A stretch of 64,000 nucleotides of DNA, from contig CAVCGL010000004.1 in the NCBI GenBank assembly GCA_963601915.1, forward strand, positions 82,243 through 146,242, given 5' to 3'. The stretch is from Butyricicoccus_A sp963601915 (GTDB taxonomy: Bacteria; Bacillota; Clostridia; Oscillospirales; Butyricicoccaceae). The position numbers and the translations under genes were made by a program. Positions 1 through 9,430 of this stretch are shown one piece after another. The notes under the pieces were generated by a model, which saw only the letters and a list, made by a program, of their open reading frames with translations, did no database searches and was not told where the DNA came from. Each line of letters opens with the position of its first letter. The first letter of the stretch is position 1.

Positions 1-1046
1 ACGCTCCAATAATCCGAATCGCTGGCAACAATCACGAACGAATCCACGTGATTGGCATAAAATTCGCGCACGACATTGGCGGTCATATGGGTATCGACGA
101 GAGATTTGTCTTCTTTTAACCGTGCGACCTCAATGCGTTCGATGGGAATATCCGTGTGTTCCTGCAATACCTTCCAAGCAGAAGAGGTGTGCACATCGTC
201 AAACAACATGATTTTGGAAATTTTATCACGCAGATAATCTTCCAGATTGTTGAGTGTCGCGCACAGATCGTATGGATCGGAGTTTTCGCAGTCAACGACA
301 ATGACGGTATCGCGGCTTTCGGACAAGAAGTCATAAATATTGTTTTTGACGGTGTTGTCCACATTGGATACCTTGTTGAGGTCGGAAAAATCGTCCTCGT
401 GCCAGTGGTACAGAAGCGTGACAAACTTCTTGTCATTGTATAAAATATTTCCGTCATTCTGGAAGAATACCCAGTTGATGTACATCTGGTAGGGATAGCA
501 TTCAAACGATGCATAATATGCGTCAGATGCCTGTTTGGTACCCGGTTCTGTCAAGCCGTCCGGCATAATAAAGATGCTTTTGACGTATGACCATTCCAGC
601 CAGAGTGGAAACAGATTTTTGCAATTATTGATTCGGTCAGAAATATATTTATTGATGTCAACGATATACTGTGCCAGCCGCGTGTTTTTCTTTAACAGAT
701 TGATGCCCCAATTGCTCAGCTCATGAATGCATTCTACTGGGATATATTCGTTGAGGGAAGATAATAACCGATAGTTGTGAAAAACTTCTTGATTGATGCG
801 CTTAAAGTGGCGAATAATTGCGGTTCGCACCATACATAGATCGCGGATGATGCAGGCATTTCGATTGAATTTTAATTTTTGATATATTTCTATATCAGGG
901 GACTCATGTACATTTTCAAAAATATGCTCTGGAACACCGATTAAAAAAGCAACAGTTGAAATGACAGAATATGTACTGGTAGAGCTTTTTTCGTGATGAA
1001 TGGGATTGGATACAGGTTCTACGATGGGTTCAAAATCTTGTGTCAT
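1..1046 (-). CDS. NYN (PIN-like) domain protein, 3' end outside the window
   Basis: An open frame of 348 codons runs from ATG at 1046 leftwards off the window edge, so the C-terminus is missing. The start has a good Shine-Dalgarno (AAAGGAA) and begins MTQDFEPIVEP. The N-terminal ~200 residues are helical-looking and I do not recognise them. Further on come VIVVDCENSDPYDL and, at the cut edge, DSFVIVASDSDYWS. These two acidic strand ends are typical of NYN/LabA-type PIN-fold nucleases, whose aspartates bind the catalytic metal. Function is therefore probably RNA or nucleic-acid cleavage, but the substrate is unknown. The gene stands alone, divergent from marR, with its own promoter and a palindrome in the 5' leader. 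The family call is moderately sure; the physiological role is unknown. Confidence 0.75.
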   Translation of the reverse strand, partial: MTQDFEPIVEPVSNPIHHEKSSTSTYSVISTVAFLIGVPEHIFENVHESPDIEIYQKLKFNRNACIIRDLCMVRTAIIRHFKRINQEVFHNYRLLSSLNEYIPVECIHELSNWGINLLKKNTRLAQYIVDINKYISDRINNCKNLFPLWLEWSYVKSIFIMPDGLTEPGTKQASDAYYASFECYPYQMYINWVFFQNDGNILYNDKKFVTLLYHWHEDDFSDLNKVSNVDNTVKNNIYDFLSESRDTVIVVDCENSDPYDLCATLNNLEDYLRDKISKIMLFDDVHTSSAWKVLQEHTDIPIERIEVARLKEDKSLVDTHMTANVVREFYANHVDSFVIVASDSDYWS

Positions 1047-1071
1047 AAAAAGGTTCCTTTCGTGAAAAATT

Positions 1072-1086
1072 TACAACAATGTTGTA
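1072..1086. promoter_or_regulatory. Perfect 7-bp inverted repeat in NYN gene leader (possible operator)
   Basis: TACAACA-A-TGTTGTA is a perfect dyad with a single central base. It lies just downstream of the minus-strand promoter, where a bound repressor would block transcription of the NYN gene. The binding protein is not known. Confidence 0.5.
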
Positions 1087-1091
1087 CTGAT

Positions 1092-1120
1092 ATTGTATCG
1101 TATTTTAAATAGATTTTCAA
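1092..1120 (-). promoter_or_regulatory. Sigma-A type promoter of the NYN gene
   Basis: On the minus strand TTGAAA (1120-1115) and TACAAT (1097-1092) are separated by exactly 17 bases and lie about 45 bases upstream of the NYN start codon. Confidence 0.7.
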
Positions 1121-1141
1121 TAAACATACAGGAAATTGATA

Positions 1142-1170
1142 TTGACAAGCATGCCTCATCGTGATAGAAT
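1142..1170 (+). promoter_or_regulatory. Sigma-A promoter of marR-ABC operon
   Basis: TTGACA at 1142-1147 and TAGAAT at 1165-1170 with a 17-base spacer. It lies upstream of the chosen marR start at 1202 and would sit inside the coding region if the ATG at 1136 were used, which argues for the later start. Confidence 0.8.
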
Positions 1171-1171
1171 G

Positions 1172-1185
1172 TGTAGCATACTACA
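1172..1185. promoter_or_regulatory. Likely MarR operator at the transcription start
   Basis: TGTAG-CATA-CTACA is an inverted repeat placed directly after the -10 box, over the expected start of transcription of marR. MarR proteins commonly repress their own operon from such a site; assignment to this MarR is inference from position. Confidence 0.5.
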
Positions 1186-1201
1186 GTTAGGAGACGAAGG
1201 A

Positions 1202-1633
1202 ATGTGTGACTGTGAGCTGTGTGCAGATGATTTGGGCTATCTCATCAAACAGATCAGCGATAAAATGCGGGCGAATGCTGATGCGGCGTTTCGCAAGCAT
1301 GGATTGACGTTTTCGCAGGTGCATGTGCTGGATTTTGTACTGGCGTGCGAAGGCAGTGCAACGCAAAAAGAAATTGAAATTTATTTGGGCGTTTCGCATC
1401 CGACGATTGTCGGCTTGGTGTCTCGGTTGGAGAAAGCTGGCTTTGTCACCTCGCATATAGACGAAAACAATCGCAGAAATAAAATCGTTTGCGTGACAGA
1501 ACAAGGAAGGCAAACCAGAGAAAGCCTGAAAAAGGGCCGTCAGGAGATGGAAGCGCGGCTCGCGCAAGCCCTCGGACAGCCGGAACGAGAACAGCTCATG
1601 CATTTGCTGAGCAAACTGTATCAAATTTTGTAA
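1202..1633 (+). CDS. MarR family transcriptional regulator
   Basis: A 143-residue protein, the usual MarR length. It has the winged-helix core (TQKEIEIYLGVSHPTIVGLVSRLEKAGFV read in two pieces: the recognition helix around SHPTIVGLVSRLE, then the wing IDENNRRNKIVCVTEQG). The N-terminus carries an unusual CDCELC cluster (residues 2-7), which could be redox- or metal-sensitive. Start 1202 is chosen because AGGAG lies 8 bases upstream and a strong promoter lies between this ATG and the next upstream one. It is followed after 33 bases by two ABC half-exporters, so it most likely represses an efflux operon, like LmrR or BmrR-type systems. Ligand unknown. Confidence 0.9.
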   Translation: MCDCELCADDLGYLIKQISDKMRANADAAFRKHGLTFSQVHVLDFVLACEGSATQKEIEIYLGVSHPTIVGLVSRLEKAGFVTSHIDENNRRNKIVCVTEQGRQTRESLKKGRQEMEARLAQALGQPEREQLMHLLSKLYQIL

Positions 1634-1666
1634 TTCAAAGAATCGTGCAGAAAGGAGTATGAATCC

Positions 1667-3403
1667 ATGATAAAAATGTTAATGGGCAGCATTCGACAGT
1701 ACAAACGTGCTTCACTGCTGTCACCGCTGTTTGTCACGCTGGAAGTCATGCTGGAATGTTTGCTGCCGCTTGTTATGGCGAGCATGATTGACAACATGAC
1801 GGGAAACAGCATGATGCCGATTATCAAATACGGCATTGCGCTGGCAATTATGGCGATGCTGTCATTGCTGTTCGGTGTACTGTCCGGTAAGTATGCAGCA
1901 ACAGCGTCCTGCGGCTTTGCCAAGAACCTGCGCCAAGACTTATTTTTTAAGATTCAAGGCTTTTCGTTCGCTGACATCGACAAATTTTCGTCCTCGTCTC
2001 TGGTGACGCGTATGACAACGGATGTCACGAATGTACAGAATGCGTATCAGATGATTATTCGTGTCGCTGTGCGCACCCCGCTGATGTTGATTTTCTCTGT
2101 CATTATGGGCATGTCCATCAGCGTGCGTATTTCGCTGATTTTCTTGGTCATGATTCCGATTATTGGCGGCGCACTGCTGGGCATTGCATGGCATGTTTTC
2201 CCGATTTTCAAGCGTATCTTTAAAAAATATGACCGCATGAATGAATCGGTACAGGAAAATATCTCAGGCATCCGCGTTGTCAAATCCTTTGTCCGTGAAG
2301 ATTATGAACGAGAAAAGTTTTACACCCAATCGGAATCCGTTCGCCGCGATTTTACGCGTGTAGAGAAAATTTTGGCACTCAATGCTCCGATTATGATGTT
2401 TGGTATTTACACCTGTATGCTGCTTGTCAGCTTTGTCGGTGCCAATATCATCATCGCTTCGCACGGCTCGGTATTGACGACCGGCGAGCTTTCCTCGCTC
2501 ATCAATTACGGCGTGCAGATTTTGGCATCTATGATGATGTTCTCTATGGCGTTCGTTATGTGTATGATGGCAGCGGAGCCGGTACAGCGTATCACCGAAG
2601 TACTGGGACATGAGAGTGTGTTGAAAAATCCGGAGCATGGCAAGACCACGCTGGATGACGGCAGCATTTCCTTTGACCATGTTTCGTTCCGTTATTCGGA
2701 CAAGAGCCAGAAATATGCGCTGTCCGACATTGATTTTGAAATTCTGTCCGGCAAGACCATTGGTATCATTGGCGGTACCGGTTCGTCTAAAACATCGCTG
2801 ATTCAGTTGATTTCCCGTCTGTATGATACAACAGAGGGCAGCGTCCGTGTTGGCGGTGTAGATGTGCGCGAGTACGATTTGGAGTCTTTGCGCAGTGAAG
2901 TGGCTGTGGTGCTGCAAAAAAATATTTTGTTTTCCGGTACGATTAAAGAAAATCTGCGCTGGGGCAACAAAGATGCCAGCGATGCAGAACTGGAACGCGT
3001 TTGCCGTTTGGCACAGGCGGATGAATTTATTCAGCAGTTCCCGCAAAAATATGATACATATATTGAACGCGGCGGCAGCAATGTCTCCGGTGGCCAGAAA
3101 CAGCGTCTGTGTATTGCTCGTGCGCTGCTCAAAAAGCCGAAGATTTTGATTCTGGATGACTCGACGTCCGCTGTCGATACCAAGACCGATGCGCTGATTC
3201 GTAAGGCGTTCCGACAGGAAATTCCGGATACCACTAAGATTATTATTGCCCAGCGCATTTCATCCGTAGAGGATGCCGATCAGATCTTTGTCATGGAGGA
3301 TGGCCGGATTGTTGAGCGCGGCACACATGATGAGTTGGTAGCTCTGGGTGGTATTTACCGTGAAGTATATGATTCTCAGACGAAAAGCAGAGAGGAGGCG
3401 TAA
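1667..3403 (+). CDS. ABC exporter half-transporter, degenerate-site subunit
   Basis: 578 residues: six membrane helices (about 1-310) fused to a nucleotide-binding domain (about 330-578). The NBD has an off-consensus Walker A (GGTGSSKTS, residue ~369, Ser in place of the third Gly). The signature NVSGGQ is canonical. Walker B reads ILILDDSTSAVD, with Asp where the catalytic Glu should be, and the switch His is Gln (IIIAQRIS). Its own ATP site is therefore expected to hydrolyse poorly. This is the known design of heterodimeric exporters such as BmrCD, TM287/288 and LmrCD, where this subunit lends its intact signature to the partner's active site. The stop is 3 bases before the partner's ATG. 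A role in drug or lipid export is inferred from MarR linkage. Confidence 0.9.
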   Translation: MIKMLMGSIRQYKRASLLSPLFVTLEVMLECLLPLVMASMIDNMTGNSMMPIIKYGIALAIMAMLSLLFGVLSGKYAATASCGFAKNLRQDLFFKIQGFSFADIDKFSSSSLVTRMTTDVTNVQNAYQMIIRVAVRTPLMLIFSVIMGMSISVRISLIFLVMIPIIGGALLGIAWHVFPIFKRIFKKYDRMNESVQENISGIRVVKSFVREDYEREKFYTQSESVRRDFTRVEKILALNAPIMMFGIYTCMLLVSFVGANIIIASHGSVLTTGELSSLINYGVQILASMMMFSMAFVMCMMAAEPVQRITEVLGHESVLKNPEHGKTTLDDGSISFDHVSFRYSDKSQKYALSDIDFEILSGKTIGIIGGTGSSKTSLIQLISRLYDTTEGSVRVGGVDVREYDLESLRSEVAVVLQKNILFSGTIKENLRWGNKDASDAELERVCRLAQADEFIQQFPQKYDTYIERGGSNVSGGQKQRLCIARALLKKPKILILDDSTSAVDTKTDALIRKAFRQEIPDTTKIIIAQRISSVEDADQIFVMEDGRIVERGTHDELVALGGIYREVYDSQTKSREEA

Positions 3404-3406
3404 CCG

Positions 3407-5326
3407 ATGGCAAAGCAGAACAAAAAAGGCAAACGTCCTGCCGTAAAAAAGGGCACATTTGGCCGACTGTTCCGGTATCTGTTTCAACACTACGGCATTC
3501 GATTGATCGTCGTTATGATTGGTATTGTCATCAGTGCGGCGGCTTCTGTTGTAGCGACGGTATTTTTACAGCGTTTGATTGATGAATGCATTGTGCCGGG
3601 TATTTCGTCAGGCATGGGTGCGGTACAGAATTTGCTGGCGCATATCCTGCTGACTATGATGGCATTTTATATTCTCGGTGTCGTTGCGGCATTCATTTAC
3701 AACCGAATTATGGCAACAGTCACACAGGGTACGCTGAAGAATCTGCGCGACGATATGTTTAACGGCATGGAAACACTGCCGATTAAATACTTTGATACGC
3801 ATCCGCACGGTGACATTATGAGTACCTATACGAATGACACCGATGCCATTCGTATGTTGATTGGTCAGAGCTTGCCAATGCTGACGCAGTCGGTTTTGTC
3901 TGTACTCGCTATGATTGGTATGATGCTGTATTTCAGCGTATGGCTGACCATTCTCGTCTTGGTCTTTATTGGCGTCATGCTGACAATTTCCAAAAAATTT
4001 GGTGGTGCCAGTGCGAAGTACATGATGGCACAACAGCGTTCGCTGGCAACAGAAGAAGGCTTTGTTGAGGAAATCATGAGCGGCCAGAAGGTTGTACAGG
4101 TATTCTGCCATGAGGAAGAGAGCAAACGAGATTTTGTCAAGCTCAATGAAAAGTTGTTTCATGACGGCGAAAAGGCAAATCAGTACGGCAATGTTCTCAT
4201 GCCGATTCTAAACAACCTGGGCAATCTGATGTATGTGCTGCTGGCAGTGCTCGGTGGCACATTGGTTGTTCTGCACGCGCCGAATGTCAGCTTGACCGGT
4301 GTAGATACGATTACGCTCGGCATTATCATTTCTTTCCTCAGCATGACGCGCCAGCTGTCGCAGACCATTGGCCAGGCATCCATGCAGGTATCGATGGTTG
4401 CTATGGGTCTGGCGGGTGCAGGACGTGTCTTTGAGCTGATCGATCAGGTGTCGGAAGAAGATCATGGTTATGTGCATCTGGTTAACGCAAAGAAAGATGC
4501 AGATGGGAACATCATTGAGTGCGACAAGCCGACTGGCATGTGGGCTTGGAAGCATCCTCACAGTGCGGACGGTACCGTATCGTATCGAGAACTCAAGGGT
4601 GATGTTCGTCTGGAACATGTCAATTTTGGTTATACGCCGGATAAGACAGTCCTGCACGATGTCTCTCTGTATGCGAAGCCGGGACAGAAAATTGCGTTTG
4701 TCGGTGCAACCGGTGCCGGTAAGACGACCATTACCAATCTGATTAACCGATTTTATGATATTCAGGACGGCAAAATTCGCTATGATGGCATCAATGTCGA
4801 AAAAATCTGCAAGCCGGATCTGCGCCGTTCACTCGGCATCGTCTTGCAGGATGTCAATCTGTTTACGGGAACCGTCATGGATAACATCCGATATGGCAGA
4901 CTGGATGCAACCGATGAAGAGTGTATCGCAGCTGCCAAGCTGGCAAATGCAAACAGCTTTATCTCCCGTTTGCCGGATGGTTATCAAACGATGCTGACAG
5001 GTAATGGCTCGAATCTCTCGCAGGGTCAGCGCCAGCTGCTGTCGATTGCGCGTGCTGCTGTGGCAGATCCTCCGGTTATGATTCTGGATGAGGCAACCTC
5101 GTCCATTGATACACGAACAGAAGCTCTGGTTCAGGCTGGCATGGACAATCTGATGAAGGGCAGAACGGTATTTGTCATTGCGCACCGCTTGTCCACTGTT
5201 CGGAACAGTGAGGCAATCATGGTGCTGGATCATGGCAGAATCATCGAGCGAGGCACCCATGACCAGCTCATTGAGCAGAAGGGTGTATACTATCAGCTGT
5301 ATACCGGCGCATTTGAGTTGGAATAA
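3407..5326 (+). CDS. ABC exporter half-transporter, catalytic subunit
   Basis: 639 residues: membrane domain, then a linker insert with WAWKHPHSADG typical of the BmrD/YheH branch, then the NBD from about residue 400. Walker A GATGAGKTT (~432) is canonical, Walker B VMILDEATSSID has the catalytic Glu, and the H-loop is VIAHRLSTV. The signature is altered to LSQGQ. This complements the upstream subunit: one consensus ATP site (this Walker A/B plus the partner's SGGQ) and one degenerate site. The start at 3407 follows GGAGG with good spacing. Last gene of the marR operon, ended by the terminator at 5337. Confidence 0.9.
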   Translation: MAKQNKKGKRPAVKKGTFGRLFRYLFQHYGIRLIVVMIGIVISAAASVVATVFLQRLIDECIVPGISSGMGAVQNLLAHILLTMMAFYILGVVAAFIYNRIMATVTQGTLKNLRDDMFNGMETLPIKYFDTHPHGDIMSTYTNDTDAIRMLIGQSLPMLTQSVLSVLAMIGMMLYFSVWLTILVLVFIGVMLTISKKFGGASAKYMMAQQRSLATEEGFVEEIMSGQKVVQVFCHEEESKRDFVKLNEKLFHDGEKANQYGNVLMPILNNLGNLMYVLLAVLGGTLVVLHAPNVSLTGVDTITLGIIISFLSMTRQLSQTIGQASMQVSMVAMGLAGAGRVFELIDQVSEEDHGYVHLVNAKKDADGNIIECDKPTGMWAWKHPHSADGTVSYRELKGDVRLEHVNFGYTPDKTVLHDVSLYAKPGQKIAFVGATGAGKTTITNLINRFYDIQDGKIRYDGINVEKICKPDLRRSLGIVLQDVNLFTGTVMDNIRYGRLDATDEECIAAAKLANANSFISRLPDGYQTMLTGNGSNLSQGQRQLLSIARAAVADPPVMILDEATSSIDTRTEALVQAGMDNLMKGRTVFVIAHRLSTVRNSEAIMVLDHGRIIERGTHDQLIEQKGVYYQLYTGAFELE

Positions 5327-5336
5327 ATACTATTTT

Positions 5337-5374
5337 AATCCCATTCTCTGGTTTTCTAGAGGATGGGATTTTTT
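5337..5374 (+). terminator. Intrinsic terminator after the marR-ABC operon
   Basis: A 13-bp stem (AATCCCATTCTCT / AGAGGATGGGATT, one G-T pair) with an 8-base loop followed by TTTTTG. Confidence 0.85.
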
Positions 5375-5376
5375 GT

Positions 5377-5405
5377 TTCCAAGGATAAACAAATTGTGTT
5401 ATACT
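5377..5405 (+). promoter_or_regulatory. Probable promoter of the FN3/peptidase gene
   Basis: TATACT at 5400-5405 with a weak -35 (TTCCAA, 5377-5382) at 17 bases, between the terminator and the start codon at 5432. Confidence 0.45.
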
Positions 5406-5431
5406 AAAACAAACGGAAGGGAGGAATTGTA

Positions 5432-7471
5432 ATGAGACAAAAAAGAAAATGGGCAATTGGTACCGTATTGTCTCTGTCTGTCATGTGTGGCGCTGTGTCT
5501 GTATATGCGACAGATGTACCATACGATACGATTACGCAGCAGGAAGTCCAAGCTCCGGAACAGGTGCAGGCAACCGCGTTGGAAACCGGCGGCATGCAGC
5601 TGACATGGCGTGCAGTTCCTGACGTGAGCGGTTATCGCATTTATCGCTGGAATCAGGATACATGGGAACTGCTTCATATTGTAAAAAAGGCAGATAAGAC
5701 AGACTATATCGACAAGACGACAGAACTGCAAACCGAGTACAAATATACGATTCGAGCATACAAACAGAAAAACGGAACAATCGCGCTCAGTGCTCCAAGC
5801 GAAGAAGCAACAGGAACAACGATCTCTGCATTGGGAACACCGGTGATGCGGTCAGCAACATCCGATGATCCAAACAATCTGACGATTGTTTGGAATGCTG
5901 TAGGCAATGCAACTGGTTATGAAGTATTCCGCAAAGCGGAAGGAGAGAATGATTGGAGCCAAATAGCAGAGACATCCGGCTTGTATGCGACAAGTTACGT
6001 GGATCATTCCGTTATATGCGGAAGAGCATATTCGTACACCACTCGCGCCTATTATGAAAAAAATGGGCAGAAGGTATACGGTGCGTATGATTCGCAGGGG
6101 ATTGTCGGACGAGCAGTTCCGGCAGTACCAACACTCAAAGCATCCAGCAATTCGTCTACTAGTGTTTCGCTGTCTTGGACAAAAGTATCCGGCGCAAACG
6201 GCTATCATATTTACCGAAAGACAGACGCCAATGGTGCGTGGGTTTATTTGAATTCTGTTGGAGAAAATAATACTGGATATCAAGATTCAGGGCTGACAGC
6301 GGGCAAACAATATTATTATGCAGTTGCGGCTTATTGCACGTTGCCGGATGGTTCACAGTACATTGGTGATCTCAGTACAGCGGTCAGTGCAGTTCCAAAA
6401 CTGCCAGCACCGAGTCTCAAAAGTACATCTGTGGGCAAAAAAGGCCTTGTACTCCAATGAAATACGGTTTCTGGAGCCAATGGCTATGTTATCTATCGCA
6501 CATCGGACAGCAAAGGCTGGAATCAGATTGCGACGGTAGGTTCTGGGACAACATCGTATGAGGACAGTGTGAATCTTACAGACGGCGGCACGTATTATTA
6601 TACTGTGGCGGCAAAAATGTCTTCGGGAGAAGCGGGCTTGTACGATACAAATGGTATCCGCGGTGTATATTATAGCTATCAAGCGGCAATCAATTCCGGC
6701 AGTCTGCCGGATAATATTGCATTGCCCAATGTGCGCAAAGAGACATTCGGTACAAGTGCAGAAGGACGAGCGCTCAACGCGTATACAGTCGGCACAGGAG
6801 CAAAACATATGGTCTTGAATTTTGCTATTCACGGCTGGGAAGACAATTGGAATAGAGATGGCTATGAACTGGTGTGGATTTCCGTCCAATTGTTGGAAAA
6901 ACTGTCTGCAAACGCTTCAACCGTCACAAGTCGTGGATGGTCTGTGACCGTCATTCCATATGTCAATCCAGATGGCATTGTCAGCGGCACGACCAACAAT
7001 GGTCCGGGGCGTTGCAGCACGTATCGTTATAATACCTCAGGATCTCTTGTCAAGGGCGGCGTGGATATGAACCGTTGTTTTCCGACTGGATTCAAGCAGT
7101 ACACAAGTGCACGAAATTACACCGGCCCAAATCCGCTTATGGCAAAGGAAGCAAAAGCACTCAAATCTCTGATTGATAATAAGAAGGGTTCTTCTACGAA
7201 TGTATATATGGATGTTCACGGCTGGACACAGCAGATTTTGACCAATACCAGTGGTTCCGGATTTGTTTATTCAACCATGCATCAGTATTTTCCAGACAAT
7301 TCGGCAGGCGGTCTTGGTGGCGGCTATGTCACACGCTATGCAAAAGAAAAGGGTTACAATGCTTGCTTATTCGAGTTCCCGCGCAATGTTACGTCGCATA
7401 GTGTCTTGGTAAACAAGGGATATGATACCAAATTTGTCAATGCGATCTGGAGCATGATTAGCAATCATTGA
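5432..7471 (+). pseudogene. Secreted fibronectin-III repeat / M14 metallopeptidase, split by an in-frame TGA
   Basis: Reads as one 679-residue protein except for TGA at 6458-6460. A signal peptide (MRQKRKWAIG... cut near VYA/TDVP) precedes four fibronectin type III repeats (about 45-410). An M14 zinc carboxypeptidase-like domain (about 430-679) follows, with zinc ligands IHGWEDN and DVHGW, substrate motif DMNRCFP and catalytic Glu in LFEFP. The stop replaces the conserved Trp of repeat 4. Repeats 1-3 read LTWRAV, IVWNAV and LSWTKV, and repeat 4 reads LVLQ-stop-NTVSGANGY. One G-to-A change of TGG explains it. The frame resumes without shift, and an ATG at 6569 could start the peptidase part but lacks a signal peptide. 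Either a recent nonsense mutation, a base-call error or readthrough. First of three genes for exported proteins. Confidence 0.8.
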
Positions 7472-7484
7472 GGAGGGATGCGGC

Positions 7485-8042
7485 ATGAAACGTTTGGCAG
7501 TTTTCAGTGTAATCTTGCTGTTGCTATGTGGCTGTGGCAAGCAGACGGTTTCCCTCCCGCAAGGACGGCATCCAGACAGACAGCCTAAGTCATCCGTGTC
7601 AACAGGCTCAGGGGAAAATACATCAACCGAGTCAGAAACGACAACGATTGACGCTGGCTCTGTGGAAACCGATGCTTCTGGAAAAGCATATGAGCAGAAA
7701 TACTTCACGAGTGAAGCAGCTTCTAATGCAGAGACCATTCAAGCAGACGGTGCGCCGCGTGAAGAAAACGCACAGGCAGATGCAGATGAAACACAAAGCA
7801 AAGCGATGATGGAATACGCACGTTGTTTGTATCCGGATCACCAAGAAGATGGCATAGAGTTAAGCGAAAAGACTGTAGACGGCACAGAATATTTATTCGC
7901 CGCGATTACAGACAAAAACGGCGCAGTATTTTGCACGATTGCATACGATGCGCAAAAAGATATTTACTATCTTTATGATAGCGAAATGAATCAACTGATT
8001 CCAATTGAATACGATGAATATGGCGTTCGATTGGTCAGCTGA
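7485..8042 (+). CDS. Small lipoprotein of unknown function
   Basis: 185 residues with a lipoprotein signal (MKRLAVFSVILLLLCGCG, lipobox LCGC, lipidated Cys near residue 17). A long Ser/Thr/Glu-rich, probably unstructured spacer (20-110) follows, then a compact C-terminal part (about 110-185) with many Tyr and acidic residues. I recognise no family. GGAGG precedes the ATG, and the gene sits 13 bases after the peptidase gene and 12 before the SLH gene, so the three are probably one transcript making surface proteins. Confidence 0.75.
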   Translation: MKRLAVFSVILLLLCGCGKQTVSLPQGRHPDRQPKSSVSTGSGENTSTESETTTIDAGSVETDASGKAYEQKYFTSEAASNAETIQADGAPREENAQADADETQSKAMMEYARCLYPDHQEDGIELSEKTVDGTEYLFAAITDKNGAVFCTIAYDAQKDIYYLYDSEMNQLIPIEYDEYGVRLVS

Positions 8043-8054
8043 CAGGAGGAAATT

Positions 8055-9344
8055 ATGAGACAATTCATCAAACGAACTGCCGTCGCTGTTGTCGCGGGCT
8101 GCATAGTGTGCAGTGTTTCGGCAGGTGTATTGGCGATAGAGCCGGCAGCGACTATCGGTTCTATGACATATCATTCCTTGAATGCGGCATTCAGTGCCGT
8201 GAAATCAGGAGAAACAATTGTGCTGCAATCAGATGTTTTGGGAAAAAATGAGACGCATCCGATCGGCGCAGATACGGGAGCTGCATACATATCCAATGAC
8301 AGTGGAAATCTGTCATTTACACTGGATCTCAATGGACATTGTATTTCATCTGACGAAAAAACGCAGACCGGTTTGTTGATTCAAATAGGAAAACAGGCGG
8401 GTGAACGCGAAATTGCTATAAAAAACGGCACAATTTGCGCAGACGGAGAGGAAGCCGCTGGGTTAAAAGTGATTGACCAAGATGCGAACACAAAGACCTC
8501 TGTTGATGTAAACAATGTGACAATTGAGGCGAAGCAAGAGACTGGAATTCAGTGTTTTTCTTCTGCGATGCATATAGAAAATTCGAAAATTCAAGGTGTA
8601 TCAGACGCAGTATATGCGGAAGATGCCAGTCTTTCCTTAAAGTCTGGCACATTTACAGCAATTGGAGAGGATATTGGTGCAGATGGTGCCATTGCGGCAT
8701 ATCAAACGCAGTCAGATGATACGCTGCGTTGGGAACCAGACACCGTTTTGACAGAAGAGACTATGGCGGTAATTCCATCTGACTGGCGGACAAAATCGGC
8801 AGACAGCATTATGGCGATGTATTTCACGGATATAAAAGCGGAGGACTATTTTTACGAGCCGGTTATTTGGGCAGCACAGAACAGCGTTACAGCAGGTACG
8901 ACTGTATCCACATTCTCGCCGTCAAACAGTTGTACCCGCGCACAGAATGCGGTATTCTTGTGGCATGCGGCAGGTAGCCCAGAGCCGAGAGGAACAGAAT
9001 TTCCATTTACAGATGTTCCTGCTGGAAGCTGGTATGAAAAAGCAATTCGTTGGGCGTATGAGCAGAACATTACATCAGGAACAAGCAAAACCACATTTTC
9101 GCCGAATGCAACGTGTACTCGTGGACAGATTGTTACTTTCTTGTGGAAAATGAATGGTTCACCAGAGCCAAATAGTACAGAAAGCCCGTTTACGGATGTG
9201 AAAAAGAGCGATTATTTTTATAAAGCCAGCCTTTGGGCACAAGAGCAAGGTATCACAGCGGGAACGAGTAAAACCACATTTTCACCGAATATGACCTGTA
9301 CACGCGGACAGACTGTTACATTCTTGTATCGAAATATGGCATAG
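8055..9344 (+). CDS. Secreted protein with three C-terminal SLH domains
   Basis: 429 residues. A signal peptide (cleavage near VLA/IEPA) precedes a ~200-residue region with beta-helix-like short repeats (hydrophobic and Asn/Gly alternation, e.g. NGTICADG, NSKIQGVSDAVY). Three S-layer homology domains follow (about 255-429), each carrying the pattern FTD...WY/FY...W...TAGT/TSGT...FSP...CTRAQ/CTRGQ. SLH domains bind pyruvylated secondary cell-wall polymer, so the protein is non-covalently anchored at the surface. The SLH block closely resembles that of the protein at 49332, suggesting a shared anchoring module in this genome. Ligand of the N-terminal part unknown. Confidence 0.88.
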   Translation: MRQFIKRTAVAVVAGCIVCSVSAGVLAIEPAATIGSMTYHSLNAAFSAVKSGETIVLQSDVLGKNETHPIGADTGAAYISNDSGNLSFTLDLNGHCISSDEKTQTGLLIQIGKQAGEREIAIKNGTICADGEEAAGLKVIDQDANTKTSVDVNNVTIEAKQETGIQCFSSAMHIENSKIQGVSDAVYAEDASLSLKSGTFTAIGEDIGADGAIAAYQTQSDDTLRWEPDTVLTEETMAVIPSDWRTKSADSIMAMYFTDIKAEDYFYEPVIWAAQNSVTAGTTVSTFSPSNSCTRAQNAVFLWHAAGSPEPRGTEFPFTDVPAGSWYEKAIRWAYEQNITSGTSKTTFSPNATCTRGQIVTFLWKMNGSPEPNSTESPFTDVKKSDYFYKASLWAQEQGITAGTSKTTFSPNMTCTRGQTVTFLYRNMA

Positions 9345-9361
9345 GCTATTCGGAAGCAGCT

Positions 9362-9402
9362 AGGGCAGTTTAAACGAGGGTACAGCCGTTTAAACTGTCC
9401 CT
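9362..9402 (+). terminator. Long hairpin after the SLH gene, weak terminator
   Basis: AGGGCAGTTTAAAC pairs with GTTTAAACTGTCCCT (one bulged T) around a 12-base loop. No T-run follows, so it may act as a transcript end-protecting hairpin rather than a strong terminator. Confidence 0.5.
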
Positions 9403-9430
9403 TGCTTTACTATCTTGTCTATATAAAAAT

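Noticed and set aside
1136..1201. Upstream in-frame ATG for marR
   Set aside because: A consensus promoter and operator lie inside this stretch, and AGGAG is correctly spaced for ATG 1202.
6458..6460. UGA as selenocysteine codon
   Set aside because: The position is a structural Trp in fibronectin-III repeats, and the bases just downstream read as normal repeat coding sequence without an evident SECIS-like hairpin.
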